This document shows positions 24,480-33,224 of a stretch of DNA of 64,000 nucleotides, piece after piece; positions within the stretch are counted from its first letter, which is position 1; each line of letters starts with the position of its first letter. The translations under genes and the position numbers were made by a program. The stretch is from contig NZ_CP036498.1 in the NCBI RefSeq assembly GCF_018279705.1, positions 2,869,001-2,933,000 of the forward strand. The letters are read 5' to 3'. The stretch is from Tardiphaga alba (GTDB lineage Bacteria; Pseudomonadota; Alphaproteobacteria; Rhizobiales; Xanthobacteraceae). Below the pieces are notes generated by a model, which saw only the letters and a program-made list of their open reading frames with translations, ran no database searches and was not told the DNA's origin.

Positions 24480-25688
24480 ATGGCCTATTCTCTTGCTCGA
24501 CATATCGCGCTCGGCGCCGGAATTATGGCGGTTTCGGTGGTAATTGGTGGTGGCGCAGCCTTGATGGACCTGTCGAATTACGCCGCGCAGGCCGAGACGG
24601 CGCCGCCGGCACCGCCCGCCGTGTCCGCATCTGTGGCGCTGGTGGAAGCCAAGGCGACCACGCCGTCCGACGAATTCTCCGGCCGCCTCGAGGCGATCGA
24701 GCGGGTGGAAATCCGTTCTCGCGTTGCCGGCGCCGTGCAGTCGATCCATTTTCGCGAGGGCGCGCTGGTGAAGAAGGACGATCTGCTGGTGCAGATCGAT
24801 CCCGCGCTCTACGCCGCCGAAGTCGATCGCGCCCAGGGGCAGGTGTCTGCCGCGCGGGCGCGCCTGATCCTCACCAAGGCCGATTTCGGCCGCGGCCAGC
24901 AATTGACCAGCTCCAGCATCACGCAGCGCGATCTCGATAACCGGTCGAACGCTTTCCATGAGGCTGAAGCCAACCTGGCTGCGATGGAAGCCGCGCTGAA
25001 GACCGCCGAGCTCAATCTCAGCTACACGGAAGTCCGCGCGCCGGTGTCGGGCCGCGTCGGCAAGGTCGAGATCACCGTGGGCAACCTGATCGCTGCGGGG
25101 CCGTCTTCGCCGCTGCTGACGACGCTGGTGTCGGTCAATCCGGTCTATGCGAGCTTCAATGCCGACGAGCAGGTGGTGTCGCGGGCGCTGAAGACGCTCG
25201 CGGATGAAAAGACGCCGGGCGATATCGACCGCATTCCCGTCCAGATGACGACCATCACTGACGGCGCGCCACTGAAAGGCCGCATGCAGTTCATCGACAA
25301 TCAGGTCGATCCGCGCTCGGGCACCGTGCGCGTGCGCGCCGTGTTCGACAATCACGATGGCCGACTGATGCCGGGCCAGTTCGCGCGGCTCTCGATGGGC
25401 CAGCCGAAGCCGGAGCAGACGCTGCTGATCAGCGAGCGCGCGGTCGGCACCGACCAGAACAAGAAGTTCGTGATGGTCGTCGATGGCAAGGACAAGGCCG
25501 AATATCGCGAAGTGCAACTCGGCGCGTCCGTCGATGGCATGCGCATCATTGTCGGCGGGCTGAAGGCGGGCGAGCGCATCGTCGTCAACGGTCTGCAGCG
25601 CGTGCGTCCGGGCGTCACCATCAAGCCCGAGATGGTCGCGATGAATTCCGCATCGTTGCCGCAGAACAAGGCCGTCGCCCAGAACTGA
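24480..25688 (+). CDS. RND efflux periplasmic adaptor subunit
   Basis: A 402-residue membrane fusion protein that links the inner-membrane RND pump to an outer-membrane channel. It has an N-terminal membrane anchor (about residues 7-30) and a barrel-sandwich/lipoyl half motif VEIRSRVAGAVQSIHFREGA. An alpha-hairpin region follows, then the second lipoyl half LNLSYTEVRAPVSGRVGKVE and a beta-barrel domain with DPRSGTVRVRAVF. The ATG at 24480 has GGGG upstream. The permease gene follows after 125 bases. No outer-membrane factor gene is present in the window. Confidence 0.9.
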   Translation: MAYSLARHIALGAGIMAVSVVIGGGAALMDLSNYAAQAETAPPAPPAVSASVALVEAKATTPSDEFSGRLEAIERVEIRSRVAGAVQSIHFREGALVKKDDLLVQIDPALYAAEVDRAQGQVSAARARLILTKADFGRGQQLTSSSITQRDLDNRSNAFHEAEANLAAMEAALKTAELNLSYTEVRAPVSGRVGKVEITVGNLIAAGPSSPLLTTLVSVNPVYASFNADEQVVSRALKTLADEKTPGDIDRIPVQMTTITDGAPLKGRMQFIDNQVDPRSGTVRVRAVFDNHDGRLMPGQFARLSMGQPKPEQTLLISERAVGTDQNKKFVMVVDGKDKAEYREVQLGASVDGMRIIVGGLKAGERIVVNGLQRVRPGVTIKPEMVAMNSASLPQNKAVAQN

Positions 25689-25813
25689 TCTTTCGCCTTC
25701 CGCCATTCGCGCGGGAGGCTCGTTCGTACATTTTCGGACTTTAGCGCGGTCGCCATTCGGGACCGCGACAGTCTCCTGCGCCCTGACGGGGCAGATCGCA
25801 TCGGATATCAGCC

Positions 25814-28800
25814 ATGAATTTCTCCCGTTTCTTCATTGATCGCCCGATCTTTGCCGGCGTGTTGTCGGCCGTGATCTTCCTCGCGGGCCTGCTGGCGATG
25901 CCGGTGCTGCCGATTTCGGAATATCCCGAAGTGGCGCCGCCGACCGTGGTGGTGACGGCGAATTATCCCGGCGCCAATCCGAAGGTGATCGCGGAAACCG
26001 TCTCGACGCCGATCGAGGAGCAGATCAACGGCGTCGAGAACATGCTCTATATGAGCAGCCAGGCGACTACCGATGGCCGCATGACGCTGAACGTCACGTT
26101 CCGTCTCGGCACCGATCCCGACAAGGCGCAACAGCTGGTGCAGAACCGCGTCTCGCAGGCCGAGCCGCGGCTGCCGGCGGAAGTGCGCGCGCTCGGCGTG
26201 ACCACCATCAAGAGTGCGCCTGATCTCACCATGGTCGTGCATCTGCTGTCGCCGAACGACCGCTACGACATGACCTATCTGCGCAATTACGCCGTGCTCA
26301 ACGTCAAGGATCGCCTTGCGCGCATCGAGGGCGTCGGCCAGGTGCAGCTGTTCGGCTCGGGCGACTATTCCATGCGCGTCTGGCTCGATCCGCAGAAGGT
26401 CGCCGAACGCGGATTGTCGCCGGGCGATGTGGTGCGCGAGATCCGTGCGCAGAACGTGCAGGCGGCAGCCGGGCAGGTGGGCGGTTCGCCCAATGAGCCC
26501 GGCCTCGACCTCCAGCTCTCCGTCAATGCGCAGGGACGTTTGCAGACCGAAGAAGAGTTTGGCGAAATCATCGTCAAGAATGGCGACAATGGCGAAGTGG
26601 TGCGGCTGCGCGACGTTGCCCGCATCGAACTTGGTGCTGCCGATTACGCGCTGCGCTCCCTGCTGAACAACAAGTCCGCGGTTGCGATCCCGATCTTCCA
26701 GTCGCCGGGCTCCAACGCCATCCAGATCTCCGACAATGTCCGCAAGACGATGAAGGAGCTGAAGGAGAACATGCCGGACGGTGTCGCCTATGATATCGTC
26801 TACGACCCCACGCAATTCGTCCGCGCTTCCATCGAGGCGGTGATCCACACGTTGCTGGAAGCCATCGCGCTGGTGGTGCTGGTGGTCATCCTGTTCCTGC
26901 AGACCTGGCGCGCCTCGATCATTCCGCTGATCGCGGTGCCGGTTTCGGTGGTCGGCACCTTCGCCATCATGCATGTGTTCGGCTTCTCGGTGAATGCGCT
27001 GACGCTGTTCGGCCTGGTGCTGGCCATCGGCATCGTGGTCGACGACGCCATCGTCGTGGTCGAGAATGTCGAGCGCAATATCGAACGCGGGCTGAATCCC
27101 AAGGACGCGGCCTATCAGGCCATGCGCGAGGTGACCGGGCCGATCATCGCGATTGCGCTTGTGCTGGTCGCCGTGTTCGTGCCGCTGGCGTTCATCACCG
27201 GTCTCACCGGGCAGTTCTACAAGCAGTTCGCGCTGACGGTGGCGATCTCGACGGTGATCTCCGCCTTCAACTCGCTGACGCTGTCGCCGGCGCTGGCGGC
27301 CTTGCTGCTGAAGGGCCATGACGCGCCGAAGGATGCGCTGACGCGGTTCATGGACAAGACGCTGGGCTGGTTCTTCGCCCGCTTCAATCGCTTCTTCGCG
27401 AAAAGTTCGGATGCCTATGGTGGCGGCGTGAAACGCGTGATCTCGCGCCGTGCCGTCGTGATGGGCCTCTATCTCGCGCTGGTGGGCGTCACCGGCTATC
27501 TGTTCCACGCCGTGCCGGGCGGCTTCGTGCCCGGCCAGGACAAGCAGTATCTGGTCGGCTTCGCGCAGCTGCCTGATGGCGCCACGCTGGATCGCACCGA
27601 AGAGGTGATCCGCAAGATGGGCGACATCGCGCTGAAAGAGCCGGGTGTCGAGAATGCGATCCAGTTCCCGGGCCTGTCGATCAATGGTTTCACCAACTCG
27701 TCGAATTCCGGCATCGTGTTCATCGGCCTGAAGTCGTTCGACGAGCGCAAGGACAAGGCGCTGTCGGGGAATGCCATCGCGCTGTCGCTGAACAAGAAAT
27801 ATGCGGGCATGCAGGATGCGTTCATCGCCATGTTCCCGCCGCCGCCGGTCGCCGGCCTCGGCACCATCGGTGGCTTCAAGCTGCAGATCGAGGATCGCGC
27901 CGGTCTCGGCTATGAGGCCCTGAACGACGCCACCAAGGCGTTTATCGGCAAGGCCATGCAGCAGAAGGAGCTGGCCGGCCTGTTCTCGAGCTACCAGATC
28001 AACGTGCCGCAGCTCTATGCGGATGTGGATCGCACCAAGGCGCGCCAGCTCAATGTGCCGGTGACCTCGATCTTCGACACGATGCAGATCTATCTCGGTT
28101 CGCTCTATGTGAACGACTTCAACAAATTCGGCCGCACCTATTCGGTGCGCGTACAGGCCGACGCGAAGTATCGTGCGCGGGCCGATGATATCGGCCAGTT
28201 GAAAGTGCGTTCGGACAGCAACGAGATGATCCCGCTGTCGACGCTGCTGCGCGTCAAGGAAAGTGCAGGGCCGGAACGCGCCATGCGCTATAACGGCTTC
28301 CTGTCCGCCGACGTGAATGGTGGTGCTGCACCCGGCTATTCGACGGGGCAGGCGCAGGATGCCGTCGCACGCGTGGCCAAGGAGACGCTGCCGAAGGGCA
28401 TCGACTTCGAATGGACCGAACTGACTTATCAGGAAATCATCGCCGGCAACTCGTCGCTGATCGTGTTTCCCGTGGCGCTGCTGCTCGTGTTCCTGGTGCT
28501 CGCGGCGCAATACGAAAGCCTGACGCTGCCGCTCTCGATCATCATGATCGTGCCGATGGGACTGCTCGCCGCCATGTTCGGCGTGTGGATCACCAAGGGC
28601 GACAACAACGTCTTCACCCAGATTGGTTTGATCGTCCTTGTAGGGTTGTCGGCGAAGAACGCGATCCTGATTGTGGAATTTGCCCGCGAGCTGGAATTCG
28701 CCGGACGCAAGCCGATCGAGGCCGCCATCGAGGCCAGCCGCCTGCGTCTGCGGCCGATCCTGATGACGTCGATGGCCTTCATCATGGGCGTGGTGCCGCT

Positions 28801-29050
28801 GGTGACATCGACGGGCGCAGGCTCGGAAATGCGCCATGCGATGGGTGTTGCGGTGTTTGCCGGCATGATCGGCGTGACCGCCTTCGGCATCTTCTTCACG
28901 CCGATGTTCTACGTGCTGCTGCGCGCCATGTCTGGCAACCGTCCGCTGACCCAGCATGGCGAAGCGACGGTGGACCAGAACGCGCCGCTGGCTCCGGCAT
29001 CGCATGACGGCGAGCCGCGCGCGCACGCCGCGTTGACAACGCACAAGTGA
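25814..29050 (+). CDS. RND multidrug efflux permease (HAE1, AcrB/MexB type)
   Basis: A 1078-residue proton-driven inner-membrane pump. It opens with FFIDRPIFAGVLSAVIFLAG and carries 12 predicted spans and two large periplasmic loops. The proton-relay aspartates are in TM4 (GIVVDDAIVVVEN, about residue 407), and LIVLVGLSAKNAILIVEFA lies in the second half, as in AcrB. It would extrude hydrophobic and amphiphilic compounds with its adaptor and an unlinked TolC-like channel. A C-terminal tail of about 40 polar residues follows the last span. Confidence 0.94.
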   Translation: MNFSRFFIDRPIFAGVLSAVIFLAGLLAMPVLPISEYPEVAPPTVVVTANYPGANPKVIAETVSTPIEEQINGVENMLYMSSQATTDGRMTLNVTFRLGTDPDKAQQLVQNRVSQAEPRLPAEVRALGVTTIKSAPDLTMVVHLLSPNDRYDMTYLRNYAVLNVKDRLARIEGVGQVQLFGSGDYSMRVWLDPQKVAERGLSPGDVVREIRAQNVQAAAGQVGGSPNEPGLDLQLSVNAQGRLQTEEEFGEIIVKNGDNGEVVRLRDVARIELGAADYALRSLLNNKSAVAIPIFQSPGSNAIQISDNVRKTMKELKENMPDGVAYDIVYDPTQFVRASIEAVIHTLLEAIALVVLVVILFLQTWRASIIPLIAVPVSVVGTFAIMHVFGFSVNALTLFGLVLAIGIVVDDAIVVVENVERNIERGLNPKDAAYQAMREVTGPIIAIALVLVAVFVPLAFITGLTGQFYKQFALTVAISTVISAFNSLTLSPALAALLLKGHDAPKDALTRFMDKTLGWFFARFNRFFAKSSDAYGGGVKRVISRRAVVMGLYLALVGVTGYLFHAVPGGFVPGQDKQYLVGFAQLPDGATLDRTEEVIRKMGDIALKEPGVENAIQFPGLSINGFTNSSNSGIVFIGLKSFDERKDKALSGNAIALSLNKKYAGMQDAFIAMFPPPPVAGLGTIGGFKLQIEDRAGLGYEALNDATKAFIGKAMQQKELAGLFSSYQINVPQLYADVDRTKARQLNVPVTSIFDTMQIYLGSLYVNDFNKFGRTYSVRVQADAKYRARADDIGQLKVRSDSNEMIPLSTLLRVKESAGPERAMRYNGFLSADVNGGAAPGYSTGQAQDAVARVAKETLPKGIDFEWTELTYQEIIAGNSSLIVFPVALLLVFLVLAAQYESLTLPLSIIMIVPMGLLAAMFGVWITKGDNNVFTQIGLIVLVGLSAKNAILIVEFARELEFAGRKPIEAAIEASRLRLRPILMTSMAFIMGVVPLVTSTGAGSEMRHAMGVAVFAGMIGVTAFGIFFTPMFYVLLRAMSGNRPLTQHGEATVDQNAPLAPASHDGEPRAHAALTTHK

Positions 29051-29097
29051 GGCTCAGACTGTCTCTCACGTAAAACATCACGCGCACAAAAATTCCG

Positions 29098-29120
29098 GAT
29101 GCCGCAATTCTTGCGGCATC
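29098..29120. other. hairpin between RND permease and Bug-protein genes
   Basis: GATGCCGCAA and TTGCGGCATC form a perfect 10-base stem with a 3-base loop, 48 bases after the permease stop. There is no following T run, so it could be a weak terminator or a leader hairpin of the next gene. Confidence 0.4.
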
Positions 29121-29147
29121 ACGGCGCGCGGATTTTGGGAGAGAAAC

Positions 29148-30137
29148 ATGACGACCGATCGCCTCACCATGTCTCGCCGCCATGCACTCGCTGTGCTTGG
29201 AGCCACCGTCGCCGCTCCGCATGTCGCCATGGCACAGGCCCCGTGGCCCAACCGCAGCGTGCGCTATGTCGTCGGCTTTGCCGCCGGTGGCGCGACTGAC
29301 ACGCTGTCGCGTATCTTCTGCCAGAAGATGAGCGAGATGACCGGCCAGCAATTCGTGGTCGAGAACCGCGGCGGGGCCGGCGGCGTTCTGGGCGCCGATG
29401 CGGTCGCGAAATCGCAGCCGGACGGCTACGGTCTCGGCATGGGCTCGATCGCCACCAATGCCATCGCTGTCGGCACCTATGCCAAGCTGCCCTATCAGGC
29501 GGGCAAGGATTTCACCTTCATCAGCGGGCTCTGGCAGTTGCCGAATGTGCTGGTGGTGAAGAAGGACCTGCCGGTGAAAGATCTGAAGGAATTCATCGCG
29601 CTGGCGAAGGCGAGCCCCGGCAAATACAGCTACGCCTCGCCCGGCATTGGCACGACGCTGCATCTGTCCGGCGAGATGATGAAGAGCGCAGCCGGCATCG
29701 ATCTGCAGCACATCACCTATAAAGGCGGTAATCCCGCCATGGTCGATCTCCTGGCCGGGCGCGTCGATACGCTGTTCGACAATCTTCCGGGCTCGCTGCA
29801 ACAGATCAAGGATGGCGCGGTGCGCGCGCTGGCGGTGACGACCACCAACCGCAGCCCGGCGATCCCCGACGTTCCGGCAGTCGGCGAAATCCTGCCGGGC
29901 TACGAGCTGACCTCCTGGGTGGCCCTGTGCGGCCCGGCCGGCATGCCGGCGGATATGGTGGCGCGGATCAATGAGCTGGCGCTCAAGGCGCTGAAGGATC
30001 CAGCGCTGGTGGCGAAATATGCCGAACTTGGCGCGCAGCCGTTCCCGACTTCAACCGCCGAGATCACGACATACCGTGACAAGGAAGAAACACGCCTGCT
30101 TCCGGTGATCAAAGCCGCCGGAATCGTCCCAAGCTGA
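29148..30137 (+). CDS. Bug/TctC-type extracytoplasmic substrate-binding protein
   Basis: A 329-residue periplasmic receptor of the tripartite tricarboxylate transporter family. A signal with twin arginines (MSRRHALAVLGATVAAP, ending near AMA) suggests Tat export. The Bug pattern follows: WPNRSVRYVVGFAAGGATD, VVENRGGAGGVLGADAVAKS, HITYKGGNPAMVDLLAGRVD. It should bind a carboxylate. The membrane partners TctA and TctB are not in this window, as is common for the many orphan Bug proteins. GGGAGAG precedes the ATG. Confidence 0.9.
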   Translation: MTTDRLTMSRRHALAVLGATVAAPHVAMAQAPWPNRSVRYVVGFAAGGATDTLSRIFCQKMSEMTGQQFVVENRGGAGGVLGADAVAKSQPDGYGLGMGSIATNAIAVGTYAKLPYQAGKDFTFISGLWQLPNVLVVKKDLPVKDLKEFIALAKASPGKYSYASPGIGTTLHLSGEMMKSAAGIDLQHITYKGGNPAMVDLLAGRVDTLFDNLPGSLQQIKDGAVRALAVTTTNRSPAIPDVPAVGEILPGYELTSWVALCGPAGMPADMVARINELALKALKDPALVAKYAELGAQPFPTSTAEITTYRDKEETRLLPVIKAAGIVPS

Positions 30138-30203
30138 CAACCTGCGCTTTCCTTCACTGCACGATATCGCCTATATTGCGAAAAGCGCAGTGGGGAATGG
30201 TCG

Positions 30204-30932
30204 GTGCGGACCGGATTTTACAAGTGCGAGTATCACGTCAACGAGGCGCTCGGGCGCAGCGTGATGTATGTCGGCGACGGCAAGATGCTCGGCGGCAATT
30301 CCGGCTTTGCGCATATCGGAACCTACCGCTTCGAGGGTGATCAGCTGGTCGCCGAGATCGAAAGCCGCCGGCACTGTTTCGAGCCCGACTACCAGTCGCT
30401 GCTCGGCCAGGACGTGGCGACGATCAGCGTGACCGGCCGTGCCTGCGGTGACACCTATCGGTTCGAAGGTGGATCACCGCAGATGCCTGGCGCGCGCTTC
30501 CGGTCGTTGATGACCAATCTCGACGACAGCGAGCTGCCGCCGGCCGGTGAGATCGGCGAGGGCGGCATCGCCAACGGTCTGTATTCCATGCAGCTGCGCA
30601 CCCTCGATGGCATCGATGGCGGGCTGACCGGCGTGATGCTGCTGCAGGACGGCCGCATCCTCGGCGGCGATGCCTCGTTCTACTATCTCGGCGCCTATTC
30701 CTCGGCCGACGGCCGCTGGAAGGGCGAGATTCTCAATCAGGAACATACGCCGTCGCTGGGCGAAGTGCCCGTGTTCGGCGGCTATGAGATCGGCATCGGT
30801 TTTTCCGGCACCTGCGACGCCGAGGGCGCCGAACTCGACGCCACGGCGCTCGCCGGCAAGCGCAGCCTGCGGCTGCATGCGAGCCTGAAGCTGATCCGCC
30901 GGGCCGGTGTCGCCGCGGCCGAAGCCGCCTGA
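30204..30932 (+). CDS. tandem GrlR-like domain protein
   Basis: A 242-residue protein made of two similar halves. The first is GFYKCEYHVNEALGRSVMYV with GDGKMLGGNSGFAHIGTYRF (about 4-45); the second is GLYSMQLRTLDGIDGGLTGV with LLQDGRILGGDASFYYLGAY (about 124-164). Each matches the GrlR pattern of a beta-rich domain with GLY, dG-x-I-x-GGD and G-x-Y. GrlR in enteropathogens is a negative regulator; in rhizobial relatives its target is unknown. The start is GTG at 30204 with GGGGA upstream. No signal peptide is present. Confidence 0.75.
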   Translation: MRTGFYKCEYHVNEALGRSVMYVGDGKMLGGNSGFAHIGTYRFEGDQLVAEIESRRHCFEPDYQSLLGQDVATISVTGRACGDTYRFEGGSPQMPGARFRSLMTNLDDSELPPAGEIGEGGIANGLYSMQLRTLDGIDGGLTGVMLLQDGRILGGDASFYYLGAYSSADGRWKGEILNQEHTPSLGEVPVFGGYEIGIGFSGTCDAEGAELDATALAGKRSLRLHASLKLIRRAGVAAAEAA

Positions 30933-31023
30933 CGACAGGCAACCATTTGTTTCAAATTCGCTGATTAGGGTGCGCGTGATGAGTCGCGGTCGCGATTCCT
31001 CGATCGCTGCTCTGGAGCCGTCC

Positions 31024-31299
31024 GTGAACGAAAGCCTGATTGCCGTCTGTCAGCTCTTCCTGATCCCGCTGACCATTCTGTTCGCCGCAGTCGGCGTCGC
31101 CAATGCGCGTTTTGTGAAACTGCTGGTGTGCCTGCTCGGCGTCGGCCTTGCCGGGCTCTGGCTCTATCGCGTCTATCTGTGGACCGGCCTGTCGCTGATC
31201 GATCGCCGCACCGGTTACGGTCTCGCCGGATCGTTTGCACTCTGCTGGGTGCTGACCCTGCTGCACCAGATCAAGAGCAGTTTTGGGGGCGGTCGCTGA
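31024..31299 (+). CDS. small three-span membrane protein
   Basis: A 91-residue hydrophobic protein with segments at about residues 5-28 (LIAVCQLFLIPLTILFAAVG), 30-52 and 64-82. No family is recognised. The GTG at 31024 is preferred because GGAG lies seven bases upstream; an in-frame ATG at 30979 would add 15 residues. Its stop codon directly abuts the stop codon of the convergent TetR gene, leaving no intergenic base. Confidence 0.65.
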   Translation: MNESLIAVCQLFLIPLTILFAAVGVANARFVKLLVCLLGVGLAGLWLYRVYLWTGLSLIDRRTGYGLAGSFALCWVLTLLHQIKSSFGGGR

Positions 31300-31854
31300 T
31301 CATCTGACCGTCATGGCGAGCAACCGCGTGCGCAACTGATCGCGGGGAATGCGCAGGTCGGCCGGCACCTGCTGCAGGTCCGCGAGCCAGATGCCATCCG
31401 CGGCATAGCGGACGATTTCCAGTTCGGGCGCCGCATCCGTGGTGCGATGGCGCTCGAGGCGAGCGCGCAGCCAGTCCGACCAGTGGATGCGTGCGACCGG
31501 GTCCGTGATCAGCGCGATGCAGGTGGATTCGAGCGCCGGGGCGTAGTCGGCCATTGCAAGATTGGCGATCACATAGGCGCGGGTGAAGCAGCCATAGCTG
31601 TCACCGTCCTGTGCCAGTGTTGCTTCAATAACGGCATCGAAACGGTCGAGCTGATCCTTCAGCACCGCCTCGATCAGCGCCTGCTTGTTGGGGAAGTGAT
31701 GAAACAGGCCGCCTTTGGTGACGCCGGCTGCATCGGCCACCGCCTGCACCGTGACGGCCTGCAGGCCGCATTCGGTTGCAAGCCGCGCCGCGCAGTCGAT
31801 CAGCGCGCGGCGGACCAGTTCGGGTTGCTTCTTGCGTTCGTGGCCTTCGGTCAT
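31300..31854 (-). CDS. TetR family repressor of the second RND pump
   Basis: A 184-residue TetR regulator with an N-terminal HTH (about residues 12-58, LIDCAARLATECGLQAVTV then VADAAGVTKGGLFHHFPNK) and a C-terminal ligand domain rich in Trp and acidic residues. It is divergent from an RND adaptor/permease operon, with a palindromic site in the 198-base gap, so it probably represses that operon. Confidence 0.9.
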   Translation of the reverse strand: MTEGHERKKQPELVRRALIDCAARLATECGLQAVTVQAVADAAGVTKGGLFHHFPNKQALIEAVLKDQLDRFDAVIEATLAQDGDSYGCFTRAYVIANLAMADYAPALESTCIALITDPVARIHWSDWLRARLERHRTTDAAPELEIVRYAADGIWLADLQQVPADLRIPRDQLRTRLLAMTVR

Positions 31855-31946
31855 CGGGGCATCTGGCCGGGCGGGGCTCCTGGTTGCAAGCGGTATCGCT
31901 CACGGGATCGTGCTTTGCTGCGTTGCGAAAAATCAGCTTGAAATGC

Positions 31947-31968
31947 AAACCAACCAGATGGTATGTTT
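31947..31968. promoter_or_regulatory. TetR-type operator palindrome of the second RND operon
   Basis: AAACCAACCA and TGGTATGTTT flank a GA centre, giving 8 of 10 complementary positions. AACCAACC/GGTTGGTT-type palindromes are typical sites for TetR repressors of RND pumps. It lies 93 bases after the start of the TetR gene on one side and 84 bases before the adaptor start on the other. The pairing with this regulator is inferred from position. Confidence 0.55.
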
Positions 31969-32052
31969 CGAATCCGAGTCAATGACCTGATGCAGTTTCC
32001 CGCCGTGAGCGCCTTCGGGCCAGCTCCGGCGTTTTCTTTGATGGTGGCATAA

Positions 32053-33213
32053 GTGATTAAAGATAAAGCGTTTTACATCCGCATGGGCGGTGCGCTGGCA
32101 GTTACCTTGATGCTGGGCGGCTGCGGCGACGGCAAGCAGGCCGGCGCCGAGCAGGCCGCGCCGGTAACGTCGGTGGGGGTGGTGACGGTGGCGCCGGAAA
32201 CGCTGCGGATCGTCAACGACCTGCCGGGCCGTATCGCGCCGACTCGGATCGCCGAGGTGCGGCCGCGGGTTGCCGGCATAGTAGTGGAGCGGGTCTTCAA
32301 GCAGGGCACCATCGTCCGCGAAGGCGATGTGCTCTATCGCATCGATCCCGCACCGTTCCGCGTCCGCGTCACCAGTGCCAAGGCGGCCTTGCAGCGTGCC
32401 GAGGCGACGCGCGTGCTGGCAAAGCAGCAGGCGGATCGGCAGACGCAGCTGAAAGAACGCGACGTCACCACGGGCCAGCTCTACGACCGCGCGGTCGCCG
32501 AACTCGCGCAGGCCGAGGCCGACGAGATGTCGGCGCGCGCGGGCCTCGAAACCGCGCAGCTCGATCTGCAATATACCGAGGTCCGTGCGCCCATCACCGG
32601 CCGCATCGGCCGCGCGCTGATCACCGAAGGCGCGCTGGTCAGCGTCGGCGGCAGCGAGAGCCTCGCCACCATCCAGCAGCTCGAACCCGTCTATGCCGAC
32701 TTCACGCAATCCGCGAATGAATTGCTGACGCTCAAGCGCGCCGCGCAAGCAAGCGTCAAGGCGCAGGGGGGCGATGCCGCCGATGTCCGCCTCCGGTTCG
32801 ACGACGGTTCGGAATATGCGCAGCAGGGACGCCTGCTGTTTTCCGAAGCCGCGGTCGATGCGACGACGGGGCAGGTCACGCTGCGTGGCGAATTCCCCAA
32901 TCCGGACGGCGACCTGTTGCCGGGCTTGTATGTGCGCGTGCAAATCGTGCAGGGCGAGCAGAAGGATGCGCTAGCGGTGCCGGAGCGCGCGCTGCAGCGC
33001 GACCCCGGCGGGCAGGCGCAGCTTTATGTCGTCAATGCCGAGCGTAAGGCCGAGCTGCGCAACGTGACGCCGTCGCGTCTCGTGAACGGTCGCTGGATCA
33101 TCAGAGATGGGTTGAAGGCTGGCGACAGCGTCGTCGTGGAAGGTTTCCAGACACTCGCGCCCGGCGCCACCGTCGATGCGAAGCCGTGGCGTAGCCAGAC
33201 GGCAGCGAAGTAA
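32053..33213 (+). CDS. RND efflux periplasmic adaptor lipoprotein
   Basis: A 386-residue membrane fusion protein. The signal peptide ends in the lipobox LGGC (Cys near residue 24), so it is probably lipid-anchored like AcrA. The lipoyl halves are AEVRPRVAGIVVERVFKQGT and LDLQYTEVRAPITGRIGRA, with an Ala/Gln-rich hairpin between them and the DATTGQVTLRGEFPNPDG beta-barrel segment after. The start is GTG at 32053. The permease begins 11 bases after its stop, clearly one operon. Confidence 0.92.
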   Translation: MIKDKAFYIRMGGALAVTLMLGGCGDGKQAGAEQAAPVTSVGVVTVAPETLRIVNDLPGRIAPTRIAEVRPRVAGIVVERVFKQGTIVREGDVLYRIDPAPFRVRVTSAKAALQRAEATRVLAKQQADRQTQLKERDVTTGQLYDRAVAELAQAEADEMSARAGLETAQLDLQYTEVRAPITGRIGRALITEGALVSVGGSESLATIQQLEPVYADFTQSANELLTLKRAAQASVKAQGGDAADVRLRFDDGSEYAQQGRLLFSEAAVDATTGQVTLRGEFPNPDGDLLPGLYVRVQIVQGEQKDALAVPERALQRDPGGQAQLYVVNAERKAELRNVTPSRLVNGRWIIRDGLKAGDSVVVEGFQTLAPGATVDAKPWRSQTAAK

Positions 33214-33224
33214 GGCGCGATCTT

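Noticed and set aside
25808..29044. A 1078-codon open frame on the minus strand exactly opposite the first RND permease
   Set aside because: It is a mirror frame caused by codon bias in G+C-rich DNA; its product is His/Arg/Gln-rich with no domain, while the plus-strand protein is a clear AcrB-type pump.
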